Below, in pieces: positions 15,867-24,018 of a stretch of 64,000 bases of DNA; position 1 is the stretch's first letter; every line of letters begins with the position of its first letter. The position numbers and the translations under genes are program-made. The notes beneath the pieces are model-generated. The model saw only the letters and a program-made list of their open reading frames with translations. It searched no databases and was not told the DNA's origin. Source of the DNA: Pleomorphovibrio marinus (lineage in GTDB: Bacteria > Bacteroidota > Bacteroidia > Cytophagales > Cyclobacteriaceae); contig NZ_QCXY01000004.1 in assembly GCF_003347495.1 (NCBI RefSeq), forward strand, positions 434,001-498,000, in the 5' to 3' direction.

Positions 15867-17714
15867 TTAAAGATAATTCATTCTTCTCCAAATTTTAAAT
15901 AATATAACAGAAAAAATAACAAAAATTACAGTAAAAAATATCGCCAATTCATAAAATGCAAAAATATAGTATCCAGTAGCAAAAAGCCCGCTATAAACAG
16001 CCACAGCTCCGCAAACCATTCCCAACAGACCAATGGGCCATTCCGGCTTTTGGTCTTTTTCAGGAATGGGCCTGCCCATCTTTTCGCAATGCCGGATCAC
16101 TTTTTCCCACCCTATTCTACCCGGTCTTACTTTCCTGTAGAATTTCTCCAGCGTCTCCATTTGGGTAATTGGTGTAAGCCAGGTGACCAGCAGCCAGGCC
16201 ACAGTGGTGATGGTCACGCCTATTAGTAATTGTTCATACGGCTTGAAGACCCATAATTGGGCCGAGGCACTTTGTCTATCCATCCCCGACTCCAATAAGC
16301 CTTCCAACCTAATCCCTTGGTAGTATTCTAGCCCAACGAAAGCCAATGCCACACAAAAAGACACCAGCATGGCAGCAAGCTCACTGTAGGGATTGATCCT
16401 GTACCAAAACCATCGCAGGATAAACAAAAGTCCGGTACCTGCACCAATCTGTAGCAGGATATTGAATGCCGACAGGGCACTTTGCAGCACCAAGGCCAAT
16501 AGGGAAGAAAAAACCATTAAAATTATGGTGACTATCCTAGCCACCGCCACCAGCCTTTTTTCATTGGCATCTGGACGTATAAAGCGGCTGTAAAAATCGT
16601 GCACCATATAGGATGAGCCCAAATTAAGACAGGTGGATATCGTGGACATGTATGCCGCTACCATGGAGGCGAATACCAGCCCAAGCACCCCTGAGGGGAG
16701 AAAGGTAAGCATGGCTGAGTATGCCAAGTCATGTCCAATCATTTTGGAATCCATGTGAGGAAAGGCACTTTGCAATGCCTCAAGGTCAGGAAATACCACC
16801 AAGGAGCAAAGCGCCACGATGATCCATGGCCAAGGCCTCAATGCATAATGCGCCACGTTGAACAACAGGGTGGCACCCATGGCGTTTTTCTCATCCTTGG
16901 TAGCCAACATACGTTGGGCGATATATCCCCCACCTCCGGGCTCAGCTCCTGAATACCACACCGACCACCATTGCACAGTGAGCGGTAGGATAAAAACCAC
17001 TACCGCGGCCTCCCACTCGTTGAAATCAGGAAGAATGGAAAGCTTACCAGCAACTTCAGGATGCTCAAAAAGCTTGGTCAGGCTCCCAACCTCAGGGTGT
17101 TGAACCGCATAATATGCCGCCAATACGGAACCCAACATGGCAGCGAAAAAAAGGATGAAATCCGTAAGCACCACACCTAGAAACCCCCCAAGGGAACTGA
17201 ACAACACCGTAACACCTCCGGCTATTAAGATGACCTGCCAGGGGCTTAGGCCCAGCATCACCCCTCCGATTTTAATCGCAGCCAGGTTCACTGCGGCCAT
17301 AATGGCCACATTAAATACCACCCCTAAATAAATTGCCCTAAAGCCTCTGAGGAAAGCCGCGGCCTTTCCACTGTACCTCAGTTCGTAAAAGGCAATATCC
17401 GTAAGCACCTCCGACCTCCTCCACAATTTAGCATAGACGAAAACGGTCAGCATGCCGGTAAGCAGAAAAGCCCACCACACCCAATTTCCGGAAATACCCC
17501 CTTGCCGCACGATATCTGCTACCAGGTTCGGGGTATCCACGGAAAAGGTGGTGGCTACCATGGAAATGCCCAGCAGGTACCAAGGCATATTTCTACCTGA
17601 CAGGAAGAAGGACATGGTGTTTTTTGCCGCATGTCGGGAGGCCCAAATACCTATCGCCATGGTGGTGGCAAAGAAAAACAAAACAATCCCCCAATCAAGA
17701 GTGGTTAACGTCAT
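15867..17714 (-). CDS. Sodium:solute symporter (SSS family)
   Basis: The protein has 615 residues with about 13 or 14 hydrophobic segments spread along its length. SFFLSGRNMPWYLLGISMVATTFSV at about 35-59 is the signature region of the SSS family (PF00474), with the conserved sodium-site Ser/Thr nearby. SSS members import sugars, uronates or similar solutes with sodium. It sits just upstream of the GH18 and lyase genes on the same strand (41-base gap to GH18), so sugar released by these enzymes is a plausible substrate. The C-terminal cytoplasmic stretch (about 510-560) is charged. Confidence 0.92.
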   Translation of the reverse strand: MTLTTLDWGIVLFFFATTMAIGIWASRHAAKNTMSFFLSGRNMPWYLLGISMVATTFSVDTPNLVADIVRQGGISGNWVWWAFLLTGMLTVFVYAKLWRRSEVLTDIAFYELRYSGKAAAFLRGFRAIYLGVVFNVAIMAAVNLAAIKIGGVMLGLSPWQVILIAGGVTVLFSSLGGFLGVVLTDFILFFAAMLGSVLAAYYAVQHPEVGSLTKLFEHPEVAGKLSILPDFNEWEAAVVVFILPLTVQWWSVWYSGAEPGGGGYIAQRMLATKDEKNAMGATLLFNVAHYALRPWPWIIVALCSLVVFPDLEALQSAFPHMDSKMIGHDLAYSAMLTFLPSGVLGLVFASMVAAYMSTISTCLNLGSSYMVHDFYSRFIRPDANEKRLVAVARIVTIILMVFSSLLALVLQSALSAFNILLQIGAGTGLLFILRWFWYRINPYSELAAMLVSFCVALAFVGLEYYQGIRLEGLLESGMDRQSASAQLWVFKPYEQLLIGVTITTVAWLLVTWLTPITQMETLEKFYRKVRPGRIGWEKVIRHCEKMGRPIPEKDQKPEWPIGLLGMVCGAVAVYSGLFATGYYIFAFYELAIFFTVIFVIFSVILFKIWRRMNYL

Positions 17715-17883
17715 CGTTGTGGAGTAGAAATTGGATCAAATCTTCATTAGGAAATTACTTGGCTAAAGGGGTGACATAGGAACCAGCCACACATACATCA
17801 ACTTGGTAGTATCACTTGTGGGAAAATGCCTAAATGACCATTTCCAAAAATACCTTTTTTTTACCAATTCAAAAATACCGAAA

Positions 17884-18478
17884 AAGACGGGGGTTATGGA
17901 AAAACCCCAAAGGTCAAGTGCCCATAACCTTTGAGGTCTTTTTTGGACCTCGAAGGTTTTCAACGTAAACAAATTGGGTCTACCCAATGAATGTCATCTT
18001 AACCACAAGACCTTCGGGGTTATGGAAAAACCCCAAAGGTCAAGTGCCCATAACCTTTAAGGTCTTTTTTGGACCTCGAAGGTTTTTAACGTACACAAAA
18101 TGGGTCTAGCCCATGGGTGTCATCTTAACCACAAGACCTTCGGGGTTCTGAAAAAAACCCAAAGGTCAAGTGCTCATAACCTTTGAGGTCTTTTTTTGGA
18201 CCTCGAAGGTTTTTAACGTACACAAAATGGGTCTAGCCCATGGGTGTCATCTTAACCACAAGACCTTCGGGGTTATGGAAAAACCCCAAAGGTCAAGTGC
18301 CCATAACCTTTGAGGTCTTTTTTGGACCTCGAAGGTTTTTAACGTAAACAAATTGGGTCTAGCCCATGGGTGTCATCTTAACCACAAGACCTTCGGGGTT
18401 CTGAAAAAACCCCAAAGGTCTAACATGTACAAACCTTTGAGGTCTTTTTTTGGACCTCGAAGGTTTTCAGCTTATTCC
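17884..18478. repeat. Five tandem copies of a 126-bp palindromic repeat (left block)
   Basis: The motif GGTT(A/C)TGG recurs with the first G-T-T at 17893, 18019, 18145, 18272 and 18398, a period of 126-127 bases. Each unit contains two long imperfect hairpins (GACCTTCGGGGTT with AACCCCAAAGGTC; AACCTTTGAGGTC with GACCTCGAAGGTT) and a small TGGGTCTAGCCCA palindrome. The fifth unit is shorter and runs into the end of the RAYT gene. The hairpin structure and the adjacent transposase gene identify these as REP/BIME-type elements rather than CRISPR repeats; no spacers exist. Confidence 0.92.
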
Positions 18479-19032
18479 AACAAGTACTCCTCTGGCAAAT
18501 ACAATTCCGTATTCTCCTTATGAGAGATCCTGAAACCCTCATTTCCGCCAAACCAACCCAACACCAAATCCCTACTGAGTTTGGTGGGTTTGTCTGAAAG
18601 ATAGCTTCTAAATGATGAAAACCTCCATTCAATCGGATCTTTCACCAATCTATGCTTTACCGGGTTTTGGTGGAGATAAATGACTATCCTTGACAGATAT
18701 GCCTCGTCTTCAATTTTCTTCCGCTTAAATTTTCTCCGGAACAGGGAGCCATTTCTATCAAAGACACTATTGAAACTTTTACTGTAAGAGTTCTGGAAAT
18801 CAGAAAATGCTTTTACCACCTGATTGTTGCTGACAGTGGGCCTTATACTTACCAATAAATGAAAATGGTTCGGTATAAGACAGTAGGCCAACGTCTGTAC
18901 TTTTTCGCCCAAATAATCCTGGAACCTGGTAAGGAAAAAATAATAGTTGTCCTCAAGGCGAAAAAGCTTTTCCTCACCAATAGCTTTGTTAAAAATGTGG
19001 TAAACACACTCAGATTCAAATTCATCCGTCAT
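18472..19032 (-). CDS. RAYT: REP-associated tyrosine transposase (Y1_Tnp)
   Basis: I start at the Met at 19032; upstream codons are within repeat-derived sequence. The protein has 186 residues. The HUH motif is PNHFHLLV with the two His at residues 56 and 58, and the likely nucleophile is Tyr83 in FQNSYSKSF. The later RRKFKRKKI and YLHQNPVKH segments also fit RAYTs. These single-domain HUH enzymes cut and join REP hairpins as ssDNA. Here the gene is flanked directly by the repeats it would act on (five on its 3' side, two on its 5' side). All motifs are intact, so it may be active. Confidence 0.93.
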   Translation of the reverse strand: MTDEFESECVYHIFNKAIGEEKLFRLEDNYYFFLTRFQDYLGEKVQTLAYCLIPNHFHLLVSIRPTVSNNQVVKAFSDFQNSYSKSFNSVFDRNGSLFRRKFKRKKIEDEAYLSRIVIYLHQNPVKHRLVKDPIEWRFSSFRSYLSDKPTKLSRDLVLGWFGGNEGFRISHKENTELYLPEEYLLE

Positions 19033-19075
19033 ATAGAAAAAAATTGTACTGTTGAAGATATGAATTTTTTTGTAA

Positions 19076-19318
19076 ACACAAAAGACCTTCGGGGTTCTGA
19101 AAAAAAACCCAAAGATCAAGTGCCCATAACCTTTGAGGTCTTTTTTTGACCTCGAAGGTTTTCAACGTACACAAAATGGGTCTAGCCCATGGGTGTCATC
19201 TTAACCACAAGACCTTCGGGGTTCTGAAAAAAACCCCAAAGGTCAAGTGCCCATAACCTTTGAGGTCTTTTTTTGACCTCGAAGGTTTTCAAGTGCCCAC
19301 AAAAAACCCAAAAAAAAA
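19076..19318. repeat. Two further copies of the 126-bp palindromic repeat (right block)
   Basis: Units with the same anchor occur at 19094 and 19221, period 127, and match the left block over nearly their full length, including both hairpins. They lie immediately upstream of the RAYT start and end about 15 bases before the ABC permease stop. Together with the left block they make a transposase gene inserted in, or amplifying, its own repeat array. Confidence 0.92.
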
Positions 19319-19332
19319 TAACCCCCATTAAC

Positions 19333-20973
19333 CTAAACTTCCTTCAACTCCACCCGCTCCAGGATATCCAACATCACGTGCAGCATCACACCCGCTACTA
19401 GTGCCATCACCATACTGCCTGCCAAAAGTCCAAAAACAAACTGTTTGGAAATTGCATAGAGCATGATCCCCACCCCAAAAGCAGGGAATATCCCAAAAAA
19501 AATAACGCCACCTATAATAAGTGGCTTAATTAGCTTTCTGTCCCAACCCTCTTCAAAACCCACCTGAGAGACAAGGGAAATAGAAAGTCCTGTAAGATAA
19601 AAGGCCAATAGACATAATGGAAACAGAAGGATCAACCCCAATGAATACCCCCCAATCAATACGGATGGCAGTACCATCATCCATGCGAAAACCAGTGTCT
19701 GGTAAATATCAAGCCTTAAAATATTCCAAAATTTAGCTGCCCAACTCGCCGGAATAAGGATAAAGAAAGGTTTTTTGAGGTCACCCACAGATGTTTTGGT
19801 CATACCTGCAATAAAATAAAACGCAAACAATGTGGCCATATAAATATAAAGGCCATAATGCGGGACCCATCCCACTCTGCTCAGGATAGCGAGCAAAATC
19901 CCCACCCCAGCAAAGAGGCTGGTATATATTCCGATGATAGGGTGAAAATCCAGCCGGGAACTGTGAACGTAATTTCTCCAATACAAAGCTACAGCACCTT
20001 GTCCGAATGAAGGAAGGTCAAGTTCTTTTCGCGCATTGAGGCTCATGGTGGATTCTGATGCCTCCTGTTTGCCTTTGGCCTTTTGCTTTATTTCTTCCTT
20101 GGACTCGGTACTTTCCAACACATCCTCATAGTACATGCCAGCATGGTTCAGCACAAGTTTCACTATGGCCACATAGGCAACTGCATACACCAGTAGCAGG
20201 ACCACAAGTTTAATCCAACTTTCATGACCCAAAAACATCAAAATGCCCCTGCTCCACCCCACAAATGGGAAATAATCGAACCAAGGAGCACCAATCCATG
20301 AAAATGCACCCTCAAAGAAACGCTCTGCAAGCACCCCCGGAACAATAATCATAAGGCCCAACCCAATTCCTAATACCACTATTCCCGTCTTAATAGGGCC
20401 AAGAACATCATATTTAGTGTGAAAAGTATAGATGAGAAACCGTAAAGGACTAAGAATAAAGAAAAACAAACCTAGCCCCAACATCATTGCTGTCAAATTC
20501 CAAACCGTCAGGTCAAAAGTCTGGTTTAGCTGCGCGGTACTGTAAAGCACAAAAATTAAGGAGCCTCCCAATGAGGGTATAAGGGAGCGCACCATGTAAT
20601 AAACAAGTATCCTGGAAGGTTTCACCGGGGCAGTGAACAAAAAATTGACATCCGCCATGGAGAAAAATGTGACGTTTTTTTCCGTAGCCTTATACAACCT
20701 GAACACAAAAAACGCCAGGGCTAATAGAGTGAGAATTCCTGTCATGTTTTGGAGTGCAATATTAACCCCTTCCACTTCTCCAGCCACATCCTGGAGTTCT
20801 CCAAACTGCTCCACATCCATCTCACGACCACCTCTGCCCCTAAAATAAAAAAAACTGAAATACGCCAGCACCCCTGCATAGGGAAGCAATCGAAGGGGAT
20901 TTCTAAGGATGAGAAGGATATTGTTGACAAGGATAAAGATATCCTTCCTGATCAACAGCTTAAGCTCATTCAT
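19333..20973 (-). CDS. Putative ABC exporter permease (ABC_export family)
   Basis: The protein has 546 residues and about 12 hydrophobic segments, with a charged cytoplasmic stretch in the middle (about 290-325: ESKEEIKQKAKGKQE). The opening MNELKLLIRKDIFILVNN and the sequence TEKNVTFFSMADVNFLFTAPVKP at about 95-120 are typical of the Bacteroidota ABC exporter permease family. Its start overlaps the end of the ATPase gene by eight bases, so the two form one transporter. The substrate is unknown. Confidence 0.85.
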   Translation of the reverse strand: MNELKLLIRKDIFILVNNILLILRNPLRLLPYAGVLAYFSFFYFRGRGGREMDVEQFGELQDVAGEVEGVNIALQNMTGILTLLALAFFVFRLYKATEKNVTFFSMADVNFLFTAPVKPSRILVYYMVRSLIPSLGGSLIFVLYSTAQLNQTFDLTVWNLTAMMLGLGLFFFILSPLRFLIYTFHTKYDVLGPIKTGIVVLGIGLGLMIIVPGVLAERFFEGAFSWIGAPWFDYFPFVGWSRGILMFLGHESWIKLVVLLLVYAVAYVAIVKLVLNHAGMYYEDVLESTESKEEIKQKAKGKQEASESTMSLNARKELDLPSFGQGAVALYWRNYVHSSRLDFHPIIGIYTSLFAGVGILLAILSRVGWVPHYGLYIYMATLFAFYFIAGMTKTSVGDLKKPFFILIPASWAAKFWNILRLDIYQTLVFAWMMVLPSVLIGGYSLGLILLFPLCLLAFYLTGLSISLVSQVGFEEGWDRKLIKPLIIGGVIFFGIFPAFGVGIMLYAISKQFVFGLLAGSMVMALVAGVMLHVMLDILERVELKEV

Positions 20974-21682
20974 CTTTTGTCAATTCTAAAAAGAGATCTT
21001 CAAGTGTGATCTGATCACCCGTTTTAAATGCCGCTTTCAGGTTTCCAAGGCTGTCGTTTCCTATAATTTTTCCATCTTTCATAATCATGATGCGGTCAGC
21101 GATGATTTCCACACTTTCAATCAAATGGGTGCTTACCAGGATGGTTTTGCCCTTGTCTTTAAGTTCCCTAAAGATCCTTTTGGTGTTTCTGATGGCTTTG
21201 GGATCCAACCCTATCATTGGCTCGTCAAAAAAAAGCACCTGGGGATCCGATAGAAGGGCACAACAGATGGATACCTTTTGTCTCATGCCTTTTGAAAGGT
21301 CACGTCCCAACTTTTTCCTTTTATCCAACAAATCGTAGGTGAGCATCAACTCCTCTGCCCGTGGTTTCCACTCTTTCACACTATAAGCCTGGGCAATGAA
21401 TTGCAAGTGTTCCTCCACAGTTAGCAGGTCGTAAACACTTGGCGTTTCAGGGATGTAGGAAAACAGCTTCTTAGCGGCTGTGCTGAGATGGTCCTGGCCA
21501 CCAATGCTGATCTCTCCTTTTGTCTTTCTAAGTAGCCCAACAATGCATTTCATGGTTGTACTTTTACCGGCACCATTAGGACCAAGCAGACCCACGACCT
21601 CTCCCCCTTCCAAAGAAAAATTTATCTCGTCTACCGCTTTTTGCTTTCCATATAGTTTTACTAGACCATTTACTTCCAACAT
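20966..21682 (-). CDS. ABC transporter ATP-binding protein
   Basis: The protein has 238 residues with all ABC ATPase motifs: Walker A GPNGAGKST at 34-42, signature LSKGMRQK at 129-136, Walker B VLFFDEP at 149-155, and the switch His in STHLIE near 185-190. The DEPMIGLDP form is typical of bacterial ABC-2-like exporters. It overlaps the permease gene by eight bases and would energise it at the inner membrane. The RQK signature variant also fits drug or lipid exporters, but the cargo is not predictable. Confidence 0.95.
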   Translation of the reverse strand: MLEVNGLVKLYGKQKAVDEINFSLEGGEVVGLLGPNGAGKSTTMKCIVGLLRKTKGEISIGGQDHLSTAAKKLFSYIPETPSVYDLLTVEEHLQFIAQAYSVKEWKPRAEELMLTYDLLDKRKKLGRDLSKGMRQKVSICCALLSDPQVLFFDEPMIGLDPKAIRNTKRIFRELKDKGKTILVSTHLIESVEIIADRIMIMKDGKIIGNDSLGNLKAAFKTGDQITLEDLFLELTKDE

Positions 21683-21966
21683 AACTTTTATATGTTTAAA
21701 ATTTTCCTTTAGCGGTCGTCCCTTCCTACCAATGACAAGTTATTATTTTACGCCATGAGCGTCGCGGATTCGTTGCTGTCCCCTGAAAAAACTCAGGGCA
21801 GGGCTGCGAGAATCCAAATGTCATATCCTTTCTGTAAATGCCAATTTTTAAAACTCCGTGTGTCGCTTGCGTCATGCTCGATTTCAAAAATTATTAAATA
21901 GATAAACGCTCCCAAGGACCATTAGTTCGAAGCGAAGCAAAAATATCACCAAAAAACTCAGTTGCC
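21683..21966. repeat. Intergenic region with a degenerate dispersed element
   Basis: The 284 bases between the ABC ATPase and the DUF1569 gene carry no good ORF. They include TCGCGGATTCG, a CCCTGAAAAAACTCAGGG hairpin (about 21781-21799) and a tail (GTGTGTCGCTTGCGTCATG followed by CTCGATTTCA) that matches the dispersed element at 23.9, 43.5 and 44.7 kb. The promoter for the ABC genes must be in the left part. I see no clear consensus box. Confidence 0.45.
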
Positions 21967-22419
21967 TTAATGTCCAAACTGCCGCAGGTGGTGATCCATG
22001 TGCTTCCAGACCGCTATACCCCATTCTCTATTAGATAAAGGCCCAAAAAAGGGATGCGGGGCACTTAAGGGCTCATCCAAATTTGCAAACTGGGAAAGTA
22101 AATTTAGAAATAGCGCTTTTTCAGTTTCAAATTCTTCCGAAGCTACAAGACCTTTGGTTTCGAAGCGGGGACTGGTCTTTGCGTTTTTAGGGAAACCTGG
22201 AAATAGGTATAGTGCTGTCCATTTGACCAATAACTGCTTTAAGGTGGGTTTTCTTAACTCACCCCTCCATGTCAATGTTTTCTGGTTGGCAAGATTGCAA
22301 TGCCTCAACATTTCTGTGGGGCTCATTTTTCCCCATTTCGGAAGTTCATTTCCCTTCAGAAGAGAAACCCTTTGGCTCAATTCGTCCACGACATCAGGGT
22401 CAAAAATAGATTTTCCCAT
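21967..22419 (-). CDS. DUF1569 family protein (DinB-like helical bundle)
   Basis: The Met at 22419 lies four bases after the stop of the DUF1501 gene, giving a 150-residue protein that begins MGKSIFDPDVVDEL; an upstream in-frame Met would overlap that gene. The sequence has the DUF1569 pattern: WGKMSPTEMLRHCNLANQ at about 30-47 and a C-terminal HPFFGPLSNREWG followed by HMDHHLRQFG, with His residues spaced like the metal-binding site of DinB-fold proteins. Function unknown. Tight spacing suggests translation coupled to the upstream gene. Confidence 0.8.
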   Translation of the reverse strand: MGKSIFDPDVVDELSQRVSLLKGNELPKWGKMSPTEMLRHCNLANQKTLTWRGELRKPTLKQLLVKWTALYLFPGFPKNAKTSPRFETKGLVASEEFETEKALFLNLLSQFANLDEPLSAPHPFFGPLSNREWGIAVWKHMDHHLRQFGH

Positions 22420-22423
22420 ACTT

Positions 22424-23887
22424 TCAGGCCAAAACCGCCTTGACCACATGACCATGTACATCCGTAAGCCTAAAGTCCCTTCCACCAAAATGGTAGGTCA
22501 ACTTTTGGTGATCTACTCCCAAAAGATGCAAAAGCGTGGCATGCAGATCGTGAATGCTAACCGGGTTTTCAACTACCCTGTACCCGTATTCATCAGTCTG
22601 CCCGTAAATAGTACCTCCTTTTATTCCTGCACCTGCCATCCACATGCTAAATGCAGAGGGGTTATGATCCCTTCCATCACTACCTTGGGCAAAGGGTGTC
22701 CTTCCAAATTCCCCCGTCCAAACCACCAAAGTTTCTTCCAATAAGCCTCTTGATTTAAGATCCTTGAGTAAGCCGGCAATGGGCTTGTCCACAGCATGCG
22801 CATTTCTGGAATGGCCGTCTTTCAGGTTATTATGCTGGTCCCAACGGTCCACAGAAGGATCTACCTGAGGACAGGTCAGTTCCACAAACCGAACACCTCG
22901 TTCTACAAGTCTTCTGGCCATCAGGCATTGGGAACCATAATTTCTGGTATGTGGATCCTCGTCGTAGAGGCCATATAGGGATTTCGTGGCTTTGCTTTCT
23001 GAACTAAACTCGGTGAGTTCGGGAACCGAGGACTGCATACGGTAAGCCAACTCATAATTGGCGATAGCTGCTTCCACCTCTCCTGCATTGCCCATGGAGG
23101 CAAACCGCTCCTGCTCCATTTTTTGCAAAAAATCCAGCTTGTCCTTCTGGTGGTCCAACTCGGTTTCATAGGGGTTGATGTTGGCCACAGGTTCCGTACC
23201 TGCCTTCATGATGGTGGCCTGATAATTCGCAGGTAAAAATCCATTTTTGAAATTGTCTATCCCACCAGGAGGCACCAATCCCCCATCCAACACTACATAT
23301 CCCGGGAGGTTGCTGTTTTCAGTACCCAATCCATAATTAACCCAAGAACCCATACTGGGGCGTCCCTGTAGACCACTACCGGTGTGCAGGAAATAGTTGG
23401 CGTTGGTATGTTCCGGGAAATTGGACACCATAGAACGAATCAGCGCTAAATCGTCGGCACAAGAGGCGATGTTTGGAAAAAGTTCGCTTACCTCCATTCC
23501 GCATTCCCCATACTTCTTAAATGACCAGGGACTCTGCAGTATCTTTCCATTGTCGTTAAACTGAGTAGCGTCCACTTTAAAGGTAGGATCCTGACCATTC
23601 TCCTTTGCCAATCTTGGTTTTGGGTCAAAGGAATCCACCTGGGATACACCCCCGTCCATATAAAGGAAAATTACGTTTTTGGCCTTGGGAATATGATGAG
23701 GACTCTGTATTCGGCCTCTTGGAGCCTTGCCAGTAACAGAGGATCCTGTGGTAGGCTGACAGCTTCCCAAAAGGCCCCCAAACATACCCATAAAGGCAAT
23801 GGAGCCAAACCCACACCTACACACTTCCAACATTTCCCTCCTACTCATGTGGGTTCTTAGCCTATGTACATGTCCTTGTTTTTTCAT
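22424..23887 (-). CDS. DUF1501 domain protein with Tat-like signal
   Basis: The protein has 487 residues. An Arg-Arg pair at 16-17 (SRREML) is followed by a hydrophobic stretch and GSC near residue 43, so export by Tat, perhaps as a lipoprotein, is likely. The body fits DUF1501, an alkaline-phosphatase/sulfatase-fold family: VIFLYMDGGVSQVDSFDPKP early and TGEFGRTP, GRDHNPSAFSMW, then HDLHATLLHLLG late. DUF1501 proteins are nearly always paired with DUF1549/DUF1553 proteins, as here. Their joint role, proposed to be in oxidation or breakdown of polymers, is not established. Confidence 0.9.
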   Translation of the reverse strand: MKKQGHVHRLRTHMSRREMLEVCRCGFGSIAFMGMFGGLLGSCQPTTGSSVTGKAPRGRIQSPHHIPKAKNVIFLYMDGGVSQVDSFDPKPRLAKENGQDPTFKVDATQFNDNGKILQSPWSFKKYGECGMEVSELFPNIASCADDLALIRSMVSNFPEHTNANYFLHTGSGLQGRPSMGSWVNYGLGTENSNLPGYVVLDGGLVPPGGIDNFKNGFLPANYQATIMKAGTEPVANINPYETELDHQKDKLDFLQKMEQERFASMGNAGEVEAAIANYELAYRMQSSVPELTEFSSESKATKSLYGLYDEDPHTRNYGSQCLMARRLVERGVRFVELTCPQVDPSVDRWDQHNNLKDGHSRNAHAVDKPIAGLLKDLKSRGLLEETLVVWTGEFGRTPFAQGSDGRDHNPSAFSMWMAGAGIKGGTIYGQTDEYGYRVVENPVSIHDLHATLLHLLGVDHQKLTYHFGGRDFRLTDVHGHVVKAVLA

Positions 23888-24018
23888 CTGTTTATATTTT
23901 TTTTTTCAGCGGTCATATAGCCTGCCCCGGACTCGCTTCGGGGGAATCTCGCAATCTTAATCATCCCTCCGTGCGTCGCTTACGTCATGCCCTGACTGCT
24001 GTCAGGACAGGCTCGATT
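23888..24018. repeat. Dispersed element between the DUF1501 and DUF1553 genes
   Basis: The gap carries TTTCAGCGGTCATAT, a hairpin-forming CCCCGGACTCGCTTCGGGGG, TCTCGCAATCTTAATCATCCC, CGTCATG and GCTCGATTTCAT. The same ordered words occur at about 43468-43575 and 44700-44775 and in weaker form at 21.76-21.89 kb. It thus splits what would otherwise be a tight two-gene unit and could act as a processing or attenuation site. No ORF is present. Confidence 0.65.

Noticed and set aside
17884-19318. CRISPR array
   Set aside because: The units are about 126 bp and contiguous, with no unique spacers, and contain long internal hairpins next to a RAYT gene and no cas gene.
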